Source: Stenocarpella maydis (lineage: Eukaryota; Ascomycota; Sordariomycetes; Diaporthales; Diaporthaceae). From it: a DNA stretch of 64,000 nt. The position numbers and the translations under genes are program-made. The notes below the pieces were generated by a model that searched no databases, had not been told where the DNA came from, and was given only the letters and a program-made list of their open reading frames with translations. This document shows, piece after piece, positions 46,411 through 59,038 of the stretch. How positions within the stretch are numbered: the first letter of the stretch is position 1; every line of letters begins with the position of its first letter. The stretch lies in contig NQMI01000056.1 of NCBI GenBank assembly GCA_002270565.1, positions 192,168-256,167 of the forward strand, given 5' to 3'.

Positions 46411-47380
46411 TAGTAATATAATATTAAGTTATTCTTAAAACACCTTCTTCACTTTATAATAGTCTTTTAGTATTTATGCTAGTTTATTGGTTTTATTTTC
46501 TTCTATTCCTTCCTTTAGGTAAAGCAGGTATTATTATATTTCCTATATTCTATATTGACTACTTGTATTGGAGTGGTGATCTCCTGATTGACTTTAGTCC
46601 TTCCGTAAGGCGCTTAAGTAGCTTAATCCTTCTCTATCTTCCTGGAGTCAGGCCTTCTGCCTACTCCCAGAGGTATTCATGGGTCTATTTAAGTACGTTA
46701 TCTATTCGCTATCCTTAGTAATATAACTCCTTCCCTTATTATTAATTGCAACCTTCTTTTAGGGAACGGCATTATCCCAAAAGATCTAGCTAATAGTCTA
46801 ATTAATTTAGGGATTATTCTTTCTTAACCAAAGTATTCCTAAGATTAACTAATAATTTACTATCTTAATAATATTAAACAATAGTAATTTTNATATATAT
46901 TCTAGTAATATAATATTAAGTCATTCCTAGAATACTTTCTTAAATTTATAATAGTCTTTTAGTATTTATATTAGTCTATTAGTTTTATCTTCTTCCTTTC
47001 CTTCTTTTAGGTAAAGAAGGTATTATTATGTTTCCTATATTATATGCTAACTAGTTGTACTGGAGTGGCGATCTCCTAATTGGCTTTAATCCTTCTATAA
47101 GGCACTTAAGTAGCTCAATCCTTCTCTATCTTCCTGGAGTCAGGCCTCCTGCCTGCTCCCAGAGGTATCCGTAGGTCCATTTGAGTGCATCACCTGTTTG
47201 CTATCCTTAGTGATGTGACTCCTTCCCTTGCCGTTGATTGCGACCTTTCTTTGGGGCACAGCATTATCCTAAAAGACCTGGCCAGTAGTCCAATCGATTC
47301 GGGGATTGTTCTTTAACCAAGATATTCCCAACATCAACTAATGATTTGCCGTCTCAGTAATATCAAATGATAGTGATTCC
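46411..47380. repeat. Tandem pair of diverged ~480-bp copies around an N
   Basis: 46411-46891 and 46903-47380 align along their length, both beginning TAGTAATATAATATTAAG and sharing CTATCTTCCTGGAGTCAGGC. They differ mostly by C/T and G/A changes, and the second is less AT-rich. The single undetermined base (46892) lies between them. They correspond to the protease-RT linker of the Gypsy element. Confidence 0.8.
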
Positions 47381-49937
47381 ATATAGTTATAAATCCGAAC
47401 TAGGAGGGGATTGGTCTCCATATTGATAATTCCATTAACATAAGATACTTCAGTTTCATCTACTATATTAAGTCTATAGGGTTCCCTTTTCTTATCCTAT
47501 AGTAAGTAATACCCGTTTACTACCTTTAGGGATATAAAATTCCCTTATACTCCACTATTAATAAGTGCCAAGCACATATGGACTTCTAGCTCGACCTAAA
47601 CCGTCAGGTAGCTATAGTTGCTTGTTATTGCGCATAAGTACCTCGTAGTATAGTTAGCCACTACCTGAGGTTTTATAAACAGCCCCTCTAGTTTTTTTAA
47701 CCGCTTATCCGCTACTAGAACCTTCTTAATACTCTCAAGATTTCATTTTATAATATCTTATAATTCTCGCAGGTTATCAATCAGCTATCATATGCTATAA
47801 TCCTGTTCCTTCATCATTAGATCTTTAAGTAGCAGCCCTTAGTATCTCATTAGGTGCTAGCCTTAAGCCTTATTATGTATGTATATCTTGTAGATTGGCT
47901 CATTATAATCTACCTATCTGTTAGGGTTTTATAGGTATTCCAAGGGTATATAGAAGTCCAGCCTTATTAAGGTACATCCGATCTTATTATATTTCTAATA
48001 TAGGTGCTAGTTCTTAAAGTCATTACACTTATATATATATTTAATATCCTTATCTAAATATCATTAAGGAAACCAGTTATACTTAGTTTTCTCCCTTATA
48101 TATTCCTTATAACCATTATAAACACATAATACCCAGGAGATATCCTTATACTTATTATATATTGGATATATACATCCTATATCTCCTAGTCTCCTATATT
48201 CATAGGTAGGTTGTTTTATAGTTTCTTTAAGAGGTCTTCCTATAATTATAACTGCTATAATATTAGTTCTTAGGGCTAGAAGGGGCGCTTATCCTAGGTA
48301 GTCTTGCGGTTCCTTCTACTGCATGTATAGTGCAAGTATAGCCTATAGGACAGGTTTTCCTTCCATACTGGGGTTAATCTATAAAAGCTCCTCTCTATTC
48401 CCTACCGCTAGGGTTCTTCCCTACTTTCCTAAGGCATTCTTAGGAAACCATCTGGTAGCTTCCTTATTACTACAATAAGTAGCATAGCTATTATTAAAGC
48501 AAGCTATCTAACTAAGTGATATATATATTATTCTAGGCTTCTAGGGATTCTTCATTAGTAAGACAGGCTACTATTAAGTCTTATCCTTCTAATATTTCTT
48601 GCACTAGAACTTAGTATATTATAAGAAGTATAAACTATTATAAAGGTCTTCTTTATTAGGATTATAGAAGATATATTCTTCATTTAGATCCCAATCTAGA
48701 TATACCTAATATTAGTTTTATATATTCATTTTATAAATATAGTACTTATTCGTAAGTTCCTACTGCGGTTTGGACCTGGGTGGTCCTTATATGCTATAAA
48801 TAATTATATTAGCCTAACGGGTAGCTTTATTAGCTTATTGGGTTCCTTTAGGTACTAACTTCCAGTCCCTATTCTTCTTTAAAGCCCTATATTCTAAAGT
48901 AAAGTATCTTATCTTATTATAATTATAGCACTTAACACTTTTCTTATCCTTACGTTAGGCAGCATTTAGCTCTATAAGGCCTGCATGCTATCCTTACTAG
49001 GTGCTTGATTTCTAGTACTTCCTTCCTATATTTGGTTTATATTTATAGAATGGGAGTTATTCAGAAGTATAGCCTTTCTTTTCCAAGCGTTATTTATAAA
49101 ATCTATTATTAATTTATATAGCTATTTCTATATACTATAGAAAATCATTAAGTTAGTTTATAATCTTACTAAGTTTATTCTTTACTTTATCCTTTAATCT
49201 ATAGTAGAATATAATTTTCTTTATATTATTAGTATAGTTAATTTCAATATGGATTTATTAGAATTCTATTGTATAGTTGATTGCTAAATCATACTATTTG
49301 TAATTTACTAGGTCTCTCTCTGCTTATCGTTCCTCATTTAGGTCCTAAAATAAGGACCTAAGGGCGGCTTTATAACCTTTATAGTTGCTAAAAATTTACT
49401 GCATTTTAAGCTTGTAGTCTTTAAATGATTCTATATTAATAAAGTTAGTTAAGTAGGGTTTAAATTAAGCTAAGGCTCTTCCTTTAAGGAAAGAGGATGC
49501 ATATATAACCTTCTTCCCGCTAGGCTATGCATCTAACCTATGGAAGCACTAGTAGGCTCTAACCTGCGTTAGGTATGCCTGAAGTTGCCTAGTAGTTCCA
49601 TTATATAGGGCTGAAGTGTTGAGTTTAATATATTCCTTAGTTTAAATTAGGGTATTAATGATATTAGCTCCTGCCTAAAGGGTAGTAACTTCCTCCTAGA
49701 GTTATTCTAATTCCTTATTCTGGTGGGCCTATCCGTTAATAAGGGCATGGAGTTAGGCTACTTTATTAGCTAATTCCTATATATAAGGTTTAGCTGCTAG
49801 TTGATTAGTAATATTACCAAGCTTATGCAAGAGATTGCAAGTAGGGGTAGTTATTTTGAAGTTAGACATTATAAAGGGTTCCGTATATAATATTGCTTAA
49901 AGTCCGTATAGTAATATATAAATAAGAGTTATTAAAA

Positions 49938-50395
49938 TATAATAATTAGAGGGTTTTTAAGTTTATTAAACCTAAAAGATTAAGGGTTTATATTTAGAAT
50001 ATGTTATTAGGCGGTTGTTAAGTAATATTATTAACTAATAATAATTACTAGCTATAAGGCTATCTAATATTAGGATTAAATATTTAGATTAACGACTAAA
50101 GAGTTTATTCTATAAAAGCTATCTACTATAGTGATGACTATATCCTTATATATTCTAACTCTTTATTTATAACTAGTGATAGCTTTATTAGCTTCATCCT
50201 GATTAATTGAAGCCGCCTTAATGGCTTTATTGGCTTCATCCTGATTGACTGAAGCTAGCTTGGGACTCTCCCTAACCCTAACCCAAGTGAGGTGCTGGTC
50301 TTGGGGTTTTGCAGGGTCGTGTCGTGGCATCCACCCTAGGAGCCTGGGTCCTCAAAACGGGTCTTCCAGGGTGCCATTCGCGTTAGCTCATAACA
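49938..50395 (-). repeat. Gypsy LTR, right (5') copy of the minus element
   Basis: On the minus strand starts TGTTATGAGCTAACGCG and ends AATTATTATA. It aligns to 42064-42517 and, in inverted orientation, to 52285-52762, including the GGGTCCT...AAAACGGGTC block next to the start. Confidence 0.85.
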
Positions 50396-51290
50396 ATAAG
50401 CTCTTTATATTAAACTTCTAGAAGTTACTAATGAAATAACTTAGAGCAAAATATAAGCTATTAATAATAGTATACCTCCAGATAAATAGATAAATAGAAT
50501 GAATTAATTAGATTATGGAATAATATTTATAATACTATATTAACCAGTTGTAAGACAACTAGGTTAAAATGCTGCTACTAGCATAGTTTGCTTATAATAG
50601 TGCAACTACTAATATAACTAAATAGTTACCTTTCTTTGCACTCTATGGATATAAACTTTAGGTATACCATAAGTTACTACTAGATAGTATACCTATAGAA
50701 TCAGCAGAATAAAAAGCAACCCGGCTTAGATAGATTCAGAAAGATATTTAGGTAGAACTCTCTTTTATATAAAAATGAATAATAAAATATACAAACTAGA
50801 AAAGAATTAAGGGCCTAATTCTTAAGGAGGGAGATAAGGTCTACCTTCTTTACTAAAATATTAAAACTAAGCACCCTAGCAATAAACTTAATTATAAGAA
50901 AATCAACCCCTTTAAAATTTCATAAAAATGATTGAATACTGACTACAAACTTTCGCTACCTAAGGGAATGAGATAATATAATAACCTTTATATTTTACTT
51001 TTAGATCTAGCACCTAAAATCGCAAAGCTTAAGATATAGATTGAAACTCTTAATAAATATAATAAAGAATATAAAGTAGAGAAAATTATAAATTCAAGAT
51101 AATACCAGGAAATAACGGAATACCTTATTAAATAAAAAGGATATAATTCTAGTAAGAATATATGGGAACTAGCAATAAACCTGACCCATTGTTATAATGA
51201 ACTCCAGCGGTACTATGCACAAACTACTATGAAACCAGCCCCAGAAGCTAGAAATACGGCTAAAAGCCCTACACCTAATGGACTATAATG
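50396..51290 (+). pseudogene. Gypsy integrase C-terminus with chromodomain, degraded
   Basis: Plus-strand remnant starting inside the integrase core: KLFILNF, then INQIMEQYL (ancestral form presumably MNQxxEQYLR) and ATTNITK. It is followed by the GPY-type region (GLILKEGDKVYLL) and a chromodomain-like tail, YLIK-KGYNSSKNIWELAINL then THCYNELQRYYAQTT near 51120-51230. It is the same family as the minus element, in opposite orientation, truncated at its left by the LTR ending at 50395. Confidence 0.75.
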
Positions 51291-51674
51291 AACTAATAGC
51301 ACAATGAAACTACATAATAAACCCCGGTCCTTACTACAGCTAAAATAAGGAAAACAACTAACAGGAGACTAGTTATACTGGTTGCTATTTATCTTCTTGA
51401 GAAAACGCACTAATACCAGTTACCACTTCTAACTAATGCCCTAGATACTAATTATACTGAAAAACCATCTAAATGAATACCAGTATTAGCACTCTATATT
51501 CCTATAGTTACCAATCATAAGGAAGATAGAACCAAATAAATACAAAACAACTAGTAAAAATCCCAGCTTAGCACTCATTTTACTAGTTATAAGCCCAACC
51601 AATCAAATTTCCTACCAGTTAAAAACTATAAAAATGCAAAAATAAAACTAGTTATGCTAACTACTTATAAAACA

Positions 51675-52080
51675 ATCTACTAGTTAAGTACTTAATGAGC
51701 CACCCGCAGGCATATTTTCCCCGTTACTAGTACCTATAAATTCAGACCAACTAATACTCTCATTCATTAAGGAACTCTAATCAAAAATACCAACCTCACC
51801 CTCAGAATGCAGCCAAGCCTCCTGCACTACCATTCTATCAGCCTCCTCTATAGAGCTCCTCCATACAGCCTTAGCGGATTGCTCAGCAATCCGCGCCCGC
51901 TCTACTTCAGCCTCCTCTTTTTTCATATAATGTAACTCATTGATGGTATTAATGCCCTAATGTATAGCACGCGCTATCTTCTTAGCCTACAAACGCTGCT
52001 TTTTGCGCAAATAACGCACCTTTATAGTTGCCTTCTTTAGCTCCTCCTTAGCCTTATCTAGTGCATCTTTAGTTAGGTTA
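51675..52080 (-). pseudogene. Second copy of the antisense coiled-coil ORF
   Basis: Minus-strand frame with a few stops: LTKDALDKAKEELKKATIKV, YLRKKQRL, MKKEEAEVERARIAEQSAKA, RMVVQEAWLHSEGEVGIFD, SISWSEFIGTSNGENMPAGG and SLST before a stop. It matches the copy at 42900-43615 in order and in the terminal W-S-x-F ... N-x-P-x-G-S-L-S pattern. It again lies between pol and the LTR on the antisense strand. Confidence 0.55.
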
Positions 52081-52284
52081 TACTACTTAGTAATCTTTTG
52101 TATCTAGGCAGGTATAAGCTTATATATATTATAGTTTCTATACTTTTAATAAAAGCAGTTAAAATAATATAAAGAGTCCTCCTTAGAGGCAATATAGGGA
52201 GTTTTGCTAGCTATATAAGATAAATAAGTCGGTATAATGGTACTATGAGAAAAAATAGTAAGAGATAAAGATTCGCTCTACTTA

Positions 52285-52762
52285 TGTTGTGAGCCAACAC
52301 GATGGCACCCTAAGGACCCGTTTTAAGGACCCAGCCATCCAGGGCAAATACCACGATACAACCCCGTAGGACCTCAATTAATAAAGTCAGAACAACCCGC
52401 CAAGATCTAGGGTTAGGTTATGGACCCACAAGCTCAATAGTGCTTATAGGAACAACTATTAGCAACAGCAAGCAGCAGCTGCAAATGCTTATTTAAACTC
52501 AAGTAAGTAATAACAAGCCTTAATAAGCCAACTAAAGAGTTAAAAATATATAAGGACATAGTTATTACTACAGTAGATAGCTTTTATAAAACAGAGTCTT
52601 TAGTTATTAATTTAAGTATTTAGTTTACCTATTGGATAGCCTTATAGTTAAGTGATTATTATTAGCTATAAATATTACTTAACTACCGCTAAGTAATATA
52701 TTCTAAATATAAACCCTTAATCTTATTAGTTTAAAGAATTCAGAAACCCTCTAATTATTATA
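52285..52762 (+). repeat. Gypsy LTR, plus orientation
   Basis: Starts TGTTGTGAGCCAACACGATG and ends CCCTCTAATTATTATA. It is inverted relative to the LTR at 49938-50395 and serves both as possible 3' LTR of the integrase fragment on its left and as 5' LTR of the gag-pol on its right. Confidence 0.85.
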
Positions 52763-55700
52763 TTTTAATAATTCTTATTTATATATTATGATGCAGGCTT
52801 TAAGTAATAGAAATATGTGAGAACCGTTTATAATATCTAAATTTAACAACTTCTGCAGGAAATAAATATTACTAATACTTATAGTGGAGCAAACAACCTG
52901 TAGCTCTAGTAATTAGTTAATAAGGTTAACTATCTTTAAGCTTTTATTAATAGGTAAGCCTAGTAGAATAATAAAATAGAATTACTTAGGAATAAAGTTA
53001 CCACCCTATGAGCTGCTGTAAATATTATTAATACTCCACTCCTAAGTAAAGAGAATGTTAAACTTAATAGCCCAACCATTTATAACGGAACCTTTAGATA
53101 ACTCCAAGCCCACCTAACCTAAGTCAGGGCCTATTAATGCTTCTACCAGCTAGATAAACAACCAGATGGGAAGAGAGTTATATATATGGTCTCATTCTTA
53201 AAGGGGAGGGCCCTAGTATAGTTTAAGCCCTACCTTATAAACTATATAAATACTGAAAGCTTTAAAAACTATGAGTTAAAAATCTAAGAAATCTTTACTA
53301 AATATAAAAACTATAAAGATACCCTAAAAACTCTCTTTTAAGATCCTAATGAAAAACAGCAAGTTAAATGAGAACTCTTAGAGCTATAATAAAAAGGCTT
53401 CGCATTGAGCTATATAGCTAAATTTAAAAGAATCTATACACAAATTAATTATATAAATAATACTAAGATCTCTATATTTTATTAAGAACTTAAATAAGAA
53501 GTGAAGGATAACCTAGCAAAGTAAAATAGACCTAATAAATTTCTATAATATATTAAGCTAGCTATAAAAATTAATAATTAGCTCTATACCAGATATTAAG
53601 AACAATAAGGAGATATCTCTCAACCGCCTTAATGCAATAATTATAAGTATAAACGCAACACAAAAAGGAAATATTAGAAGCTAAATACCTAATAAGAATA
53701 ATATAAGAGACCTATAGAACTTAATGCTACTCAGAAGAAACCTATAAATAAGAAAAACATTAAATACTATAATTATAATAAAATAGGATACTTTATATTA
53801 GAATGTAAAACTCTGAGGAAGAATAGGGACTAAAAGCCTATATCGGAAGGGCCTAAATAAGCTAACGTTATTATAAAAGAACCTTAGTAAATTAATATAG
53901 CGTTATAATCCCCTCCTTAATTAAAATAGCAATAAAAGCTTAAGAATAAATACTATATTCTTAAATTAGTAGTATATAACTAATGCTAAATGCGCCCTAA
54001 ATAAGACCCTAATGAAGAAGAAGAATTCTATAATCCTAGCGAGAAACACCTGCATAATAGCTTCTACTTCAGCTAGTACAAGAACCCCCCAGTATGGGAA
54101 ACACCAGAAGAATAGGGCACAATAGCAACCCATCCCTCTAACAAGAAAACCATAACAAGCAAAAAACAACCATACCTCCCTTAACTAAACAGCTTGCTTC
54201 AATAACAGCTATCCCATCCACTATAGCAAAAAGAAAGGCACCAACTAGTTTCCAAGAATGCCTCTAAAAAGCAGGGAAGAATACTTGCAATAGGGTAACG
54301 GAAAGACCTTCCAACCCTCAACCTCCTATAAAGACTAATGGAACCTTTTACACCAGACCTAAAAGCACCCCGCGTACAACCAAAGGAGCACCTCATATAG
54401 GTTATAAAGGACCTATAATAGTTACAGAAGATCACTAAGGAATATATTAAACGCATCCATGATATCCTAAAGGAATAATCAAAAAATAAATAAGGCTATC
54501 TAGAAATCCTTAAATAATAGGTAAGAATATCACAAAGTACCTATATATAACTAAAAGATATAGCTATAAGTACCTAAGAATATAGGTAAAACTTGGAAAA
54601 TACTAATATAAAGCGCTTATTAATAGTAGTACTTAAGGAAATTTCATCTCTATATAAGTAATAAATTAATACTAACTCCTATAGCAAAAGAAGCAGGAAC
54701 CCTATACACTCAATATAGTGGATAGAACTAAAGTATCCTATAGCAATGGAATTATCAATATAGAAACTAATCCCCTTTAAACTCAGATTTATAATTATAA
54801 GGAACCTCTTGCATTCAATATCACTAAGATATCAAATCATTAGTTAATCTTAGGCATACCTTAGTTAAAAAAGAATAACCTATAAATCAATTAGACTATT
54901 AGCTAGATCTTTTATGATAATGCCAATTCTTAGAAGAAGGTTACAATTAATAATACAAAAAGGAGTTATATTACTCAGGATAGCAAGCAGACAATATATT
55001 TAAATAAACCCTAAAGTGCCTCTAAAATAAATAGAGAAGGACTAGACCCCTTAAGGACCTCAACAGAAGGCTAAAGTTAGTTAGGAGATTATTACTCCAA
55101 ATATACTAATCAGCATACTATATACCAGTAGGCAAAATAATACCTTCTCTATATAGAAGAAGAAATAAGCAATAAGGCAAATAGACTAGCATGAATATTA
55201 AAGGAATATTATATATTTAAGAAAGTATTATAGGAATAACTTAATACAATATTACTATAATATACATGATAAGACTATAAAATACCATTAAAACTAGAAA
55301 TAATACACCAATTTAAACCTATCTATAGGCTTAATAAGGAATAACTTAAGGCACTTAGTGAATACCTTAATAAAAACCTCTAGAAAGGATTTATCAGGCC
55401 CTTATAATCACCCACAGGATACCCAATCCTCTTCATATTAAAGAAGAATAGAAAGTTACAACTTTGCATTAACTACTAATAACTAAATAATATTATAATT
55501 AAAAACCAATACCCCCTGCCTCTTATCAAGAAGCTATAAGATTAACTTAGAAAAGCAAAGTAGTTTATAGTACTTAACTTGAAATATAGATATAACCTTC
55601 TTTGAATAAAAGAAGAAGAAGAATAAAAAAGGTATTTAGAATATACTATAGGCATTATGAAATAATAATTATACTTTTTAACTTAACTAATATATTTATA

Positions 55701-57035
55701 TTATTTTAAGAAATAATTAACTATATCTTATATTAATACCTAGATAGCTTTATTATTATATACCTTAATAATATCCTTATTTCCTTAGAAACTCTTAAAG
55801 AATATAAGGAGTATATTAAATCAGTCCTTAACAACTTTAAAATATTAACCTCCTTATAAAACTACAAAAATACCCTAGTACATATAAAAAGTTAACTATC
55901 TTAGATATATAATTAAATTAAGAAAGATTAAGATATAAGAAAGAAATATTAAAGCTATTTAGGATTAGCTAATACCTATAAATATTAAGGATATTAGGGC
56001 ATTCTTAAGCTATATTAACTTTTATTAATAATTCATTATATAATATGGTAATATTATGAAACTACTAATAGATCTTATTAAAAAGGACCTTACCTTTAGG
56101 TGAATAAATATAGAATAGCAAGCCTTTTAAATTCTTAAAGAAAAAGTTATAAAAGACCCTACGCTTAAAGAAGTAAATCTAGAAAAAGAATTTAAAGTCC
56201 ATATAAATGACTTAGATAATGCTATAAGTAAAGACCTTATTTAGAAAGATGCTTAACGAAGAATATATATTATTATGAACTTTAGCAAAAAGTTTCATAA
56301 ATTAGAAACCCAATATATTATACTGGATAAAGAATTTATAGCTATAATATATATATTCTAGGAATAGCAATACTACCTTATTAAAGTTAAGAAATAGGTT
56401 AAGCTTTATATAAAGTATAAAATTCTTATTACCTTTATAATAATTAAAGATCTTAATAAGTAATAGATTAAATATATAAAGTTCTTATTATAATTTAATA
56501 CTAAGGTTATCTATATAAATATAATTAAGAATGCTACGGTAGATGCACTTAGTAGAAGACCTAATTATTAAAATAAAGAGTTACCTATAGAATGGATAAT
56601 CTTTAAACTTTAGGAAGATAGAAGCCTTATCCTTAACTAAAAGCTTAATATTATAATTAGAATTAACTCCCTAACTCAGAAGACCCCTACTAATCTAAAA
56701 GAATAGGACACACTAATTAAGGAAATATACAAAGTACTAGCATATAGCCACTAAGGAATTATAGTAATAATCAAAAGAATTTAATAAAACTACTAGATCC
56801 TTAACCTAAAAAAGAAGGTTAAGGATATTATTAGCTAATGCAACTCATATAATAAAAACAAGGCCTCCTAGTATATACTATATAAACTCTTAAAGCCCTT
56901 ATTAGTACCTACAATTATATGGTTATCCATCAGTCTAAACTTTATAACTAAGCTACCACTCTTATAAGAACCCTTAACTAGAGTACCATATAATAATATC
57001 CTAGTAGTAGTTTGTAAACTAAGCAAGTATATATA
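52763..57035 (+). mobile_element. Ty3/Gypsy gag-pol, plus orientation, RIP-degraded, truncated on the right
   Basis: After the LTR come gag (NSPTIYNGTFR near 53070; FLKGRALV near 53200), a nucleocapsid knuckle read as YYNYNKIGYFILECK near 53765-53810, where two cysteines and a histidine of C-x2-C-x4-H-x4-C are now Tyr, as RIP would produce, a protease region near 54800, reverse transcriptase (RNGFIRPL-like and TGYPILFILKKNRKLQLCIN near 55420-55470; YLNNILI near 55760 in place of YLDDILI) and RNase H (EFIAIIYIF near 56330). The integrase zinc-binding start is reached near 56850 and the element ends at 57035, where a Tc1/mariner element begins. No long frame survives. Confidence 0.8.
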
Positions 57036-57065
57036 CAGTGCCCTAGGATCCCAAAGTTATCCTGG
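57036..57065 (+). repeat. Left terminal inverted repeat of the Tc1/mariner element
   Basis: Pairs with 58720-58749 with one mismatch; TA target site precedes. Confidence 0.9.
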
Positions 57066-58719
57066 TCCTCGAGAACTTTATTGGCCAAGGTACCCATTAA
57101 ATGACGTACAGTGTATTCTCTCACCTTGAAGCCTTGTTAGAGTACTTCGCCACTCGCTTACGTCAACGGTCGTGAGGAGTACTTCTCCGCAACCCCACGA
57201 TAGTCGGTCACTAACACCTGCCACAGCGCTTTTGCCCGCATACCTCCTTCATTTGCACCTGCAAACACTCCTCAATCTGGCACGTTACGATGCCTCAACT
57301 GGCAACGAGACAACCCTCTTGGGCGCTCACCCGAACTCAATGGTACGCATAACGCCCCGATCATAGCTATTCATCGATTTGTCTCGTTTTATCATACCCA
57401 GCCCTATAAACCGACTCATCGGAGCATGGCGCAGCCGGAAAATGAACTCCAGAACCCCACCGCCCAGCTTCTCTTCAAACCACGCCAGACCTCCCAGCCA
57501 GAAACAGAGGATCGCGACGCTAACCGTGATCCACCTGGTACAAGTCAAGGAATTCAGCGGCCGTTCCTGAGCTCTCCCTGGCAAAGCTCTCTCAAGCCCC
57601 CAAAGGTAAAACTCACGGTGTTTTCCGCGCCCAGGTGAAGGCCCGCAGTCATCATCACGGCTACGCGCCCAACGCCCAGAAGAACCACACACACTATCGA
57701 GAAATCTCTCTGAGGCGCAGCAAAGTCGCTCTGCGCCGCTTTCTTCAGCGACGAGACCACAAAGACGGCTAGTCCAGACCTCCGCTTTTTGGTCTAAGAT
57801 TAAGAAACTGCGGCCCGCCACTAGTCCGTACGGCTCTGTACTCAATAGGGTACGTACGTCGCCAGAGGAAAATGAGGCTCAAATATACCAAACAAACACG
57901 TAACCTCCGGAAGGCATACTATCAGTAGATCTTAGACAACTAGCCAAACGAGAGCGACTGGGACCCAAATCTTCACGCCAACTTACCTATTACATTTAGT
58001 AATAAATCAATCATAAGGAACCTCCCTTATGGCCCTCAATAGCTAACAATGAAGGTCTATAAGGATCCCTCAACTTATGATATCGCCCGTAAGCAAAAGC
58101 ACGATGGTTAGATTGTTTTAGGGCATCTCATGGGCAACCAAAGGGAACGCGCTGCTATGTGTGGCCTCAGGGCACGCGAATAAACTCACTATACTACATC
58201 CAAGAGATCATGCCCCTGATTCGTATGGTGATGGAAATCAACCCTGATACTTGGTTTATGCATGATAACGCTCCTTCTTATTGATCACAATGTACTCGGG
58301 ATGCCCTTAGTGCATTGTGAATCAAGGTCGTCAACTGGCCGCCATACAGTTCTGATTTAAATCCCATCGAAAATGTCTGGGCGGAAATGAAATGATGGCT
58401 TGACTTCAACTATAATATTGAGGACCTCGCTGGCGATGAGCTTCAGGCAGCCATACGTGAGGCCTGGTGGTCGCTAGACGAGAACTTCTTACGGAAGGTC
58501 TATATGAGTATTTCTGAGCGTTGTCGCGATTGTATTCGAAGAGATGGGTACCCAACACCACATTAAACGATCACGAGAAATGATGAGGATGATGAGGATT
58601 CATGAGGATTTGTATCGTGCATGTACCATTGTATTCGTATAACCGAAGCCCATATAAAACCCATATAATCACGTTAATCAGTATAATTCCCTATGCGGCA
58701 AATAAAGCGTAGATCTTTG

Positions 58720-58749
58720 CCAGGGTAACTTTGGGATCCTAGGGCACTG
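58720..58749 (-). repeat. Right terminal inverted repeat of the Tc1/mariner element
   Basis: Reverse complement of 57036-57065 with one mismatch; TA target site follows. Confidence 0.9.
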
Positions 58750-59038
58750 TACTTAAGTACCCTTCAGGCCTAGCTCCAGCGACCTCCTGCCGTAGTGACT
58801 CAGCTGGTGCTGATGACAACTGCTGCACCGCTGTCCACTACTACTTTCAACAAAGATAAATTACATTGAATCCATGAGCCACCCTCCCGATAAACTGTGC
58901 CTGTCCTTTAATCTATGACTAGGGTCAATAGTTCCACTGTTGGCAGTCACCGTAGACCGATTATTACACATTTCTTGCTCTCCAAAGGAACCCCCGCCTT
59001 CTTCACTCTAGTACCACTCTCCTCGTCGTACAACCAAC

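Larger units (their letters stand above)
42064..50395 (-). mobile_element. Ty3/Gypsy LTR retrotransposon, minus orientation, RIP-degraded and possibly chimeric
   Basis: Bounded by two similar direct repeats (LTRs) at 42064-42517 and 49938-50395. Reading right to left on the minus strand: a gag-like start MSNFKITTPTCNLLHKLGNI from 49869, a protease-to-RT linker near 47300-47200 (ISWLKNNPRIDWTTGQVF), RNase H (ILDKEFIAIIYIF near 45350), and integrase (ISDRNKLFTSNFQKL near 44500; AYNSITTSIAK near 44300). Stops occur throughout and Cys/Asp codons are often changed by C-to-T or G-to-A, as RIP does. The flanks do not show a clear 5-bp duplication (GCAAC left, ATAAG right). With the N at 46892, this suggests the two halves may derive from different copies. 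Confidence 0.75.
57036..58749 (+). mobile_element. Tc1/mariner transposon with 30-bp inverted repeats
   Basis: 1714 bp with terminal inverted repeats 57036-57065 and 58720-58749 (CAGTGCCCTAGGATCCCAAA...), one mismatch, flanked by TA at 57034-57035 and 58750-58751. The transposase is on the plus strand; the catalytic half reads near 58195-58565: RMVMEINPDTWFMHDNAPSY, VVNWPPYSSDLNPIENVWAE and SISERCRDCIRRDGYPTPH before TAA. It contains the DNAP and DLNPIEN blocks with their Asp and Glu residues, but in-frame TGA codons at three places (after APSY, before IKVVNW and after AEMK). Base composition is ordinary, unlike the neighbouring Gypsy DNA, so this copy escaped RIP. It occupies the right end of the transposon island. 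Confidence 0.88.
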
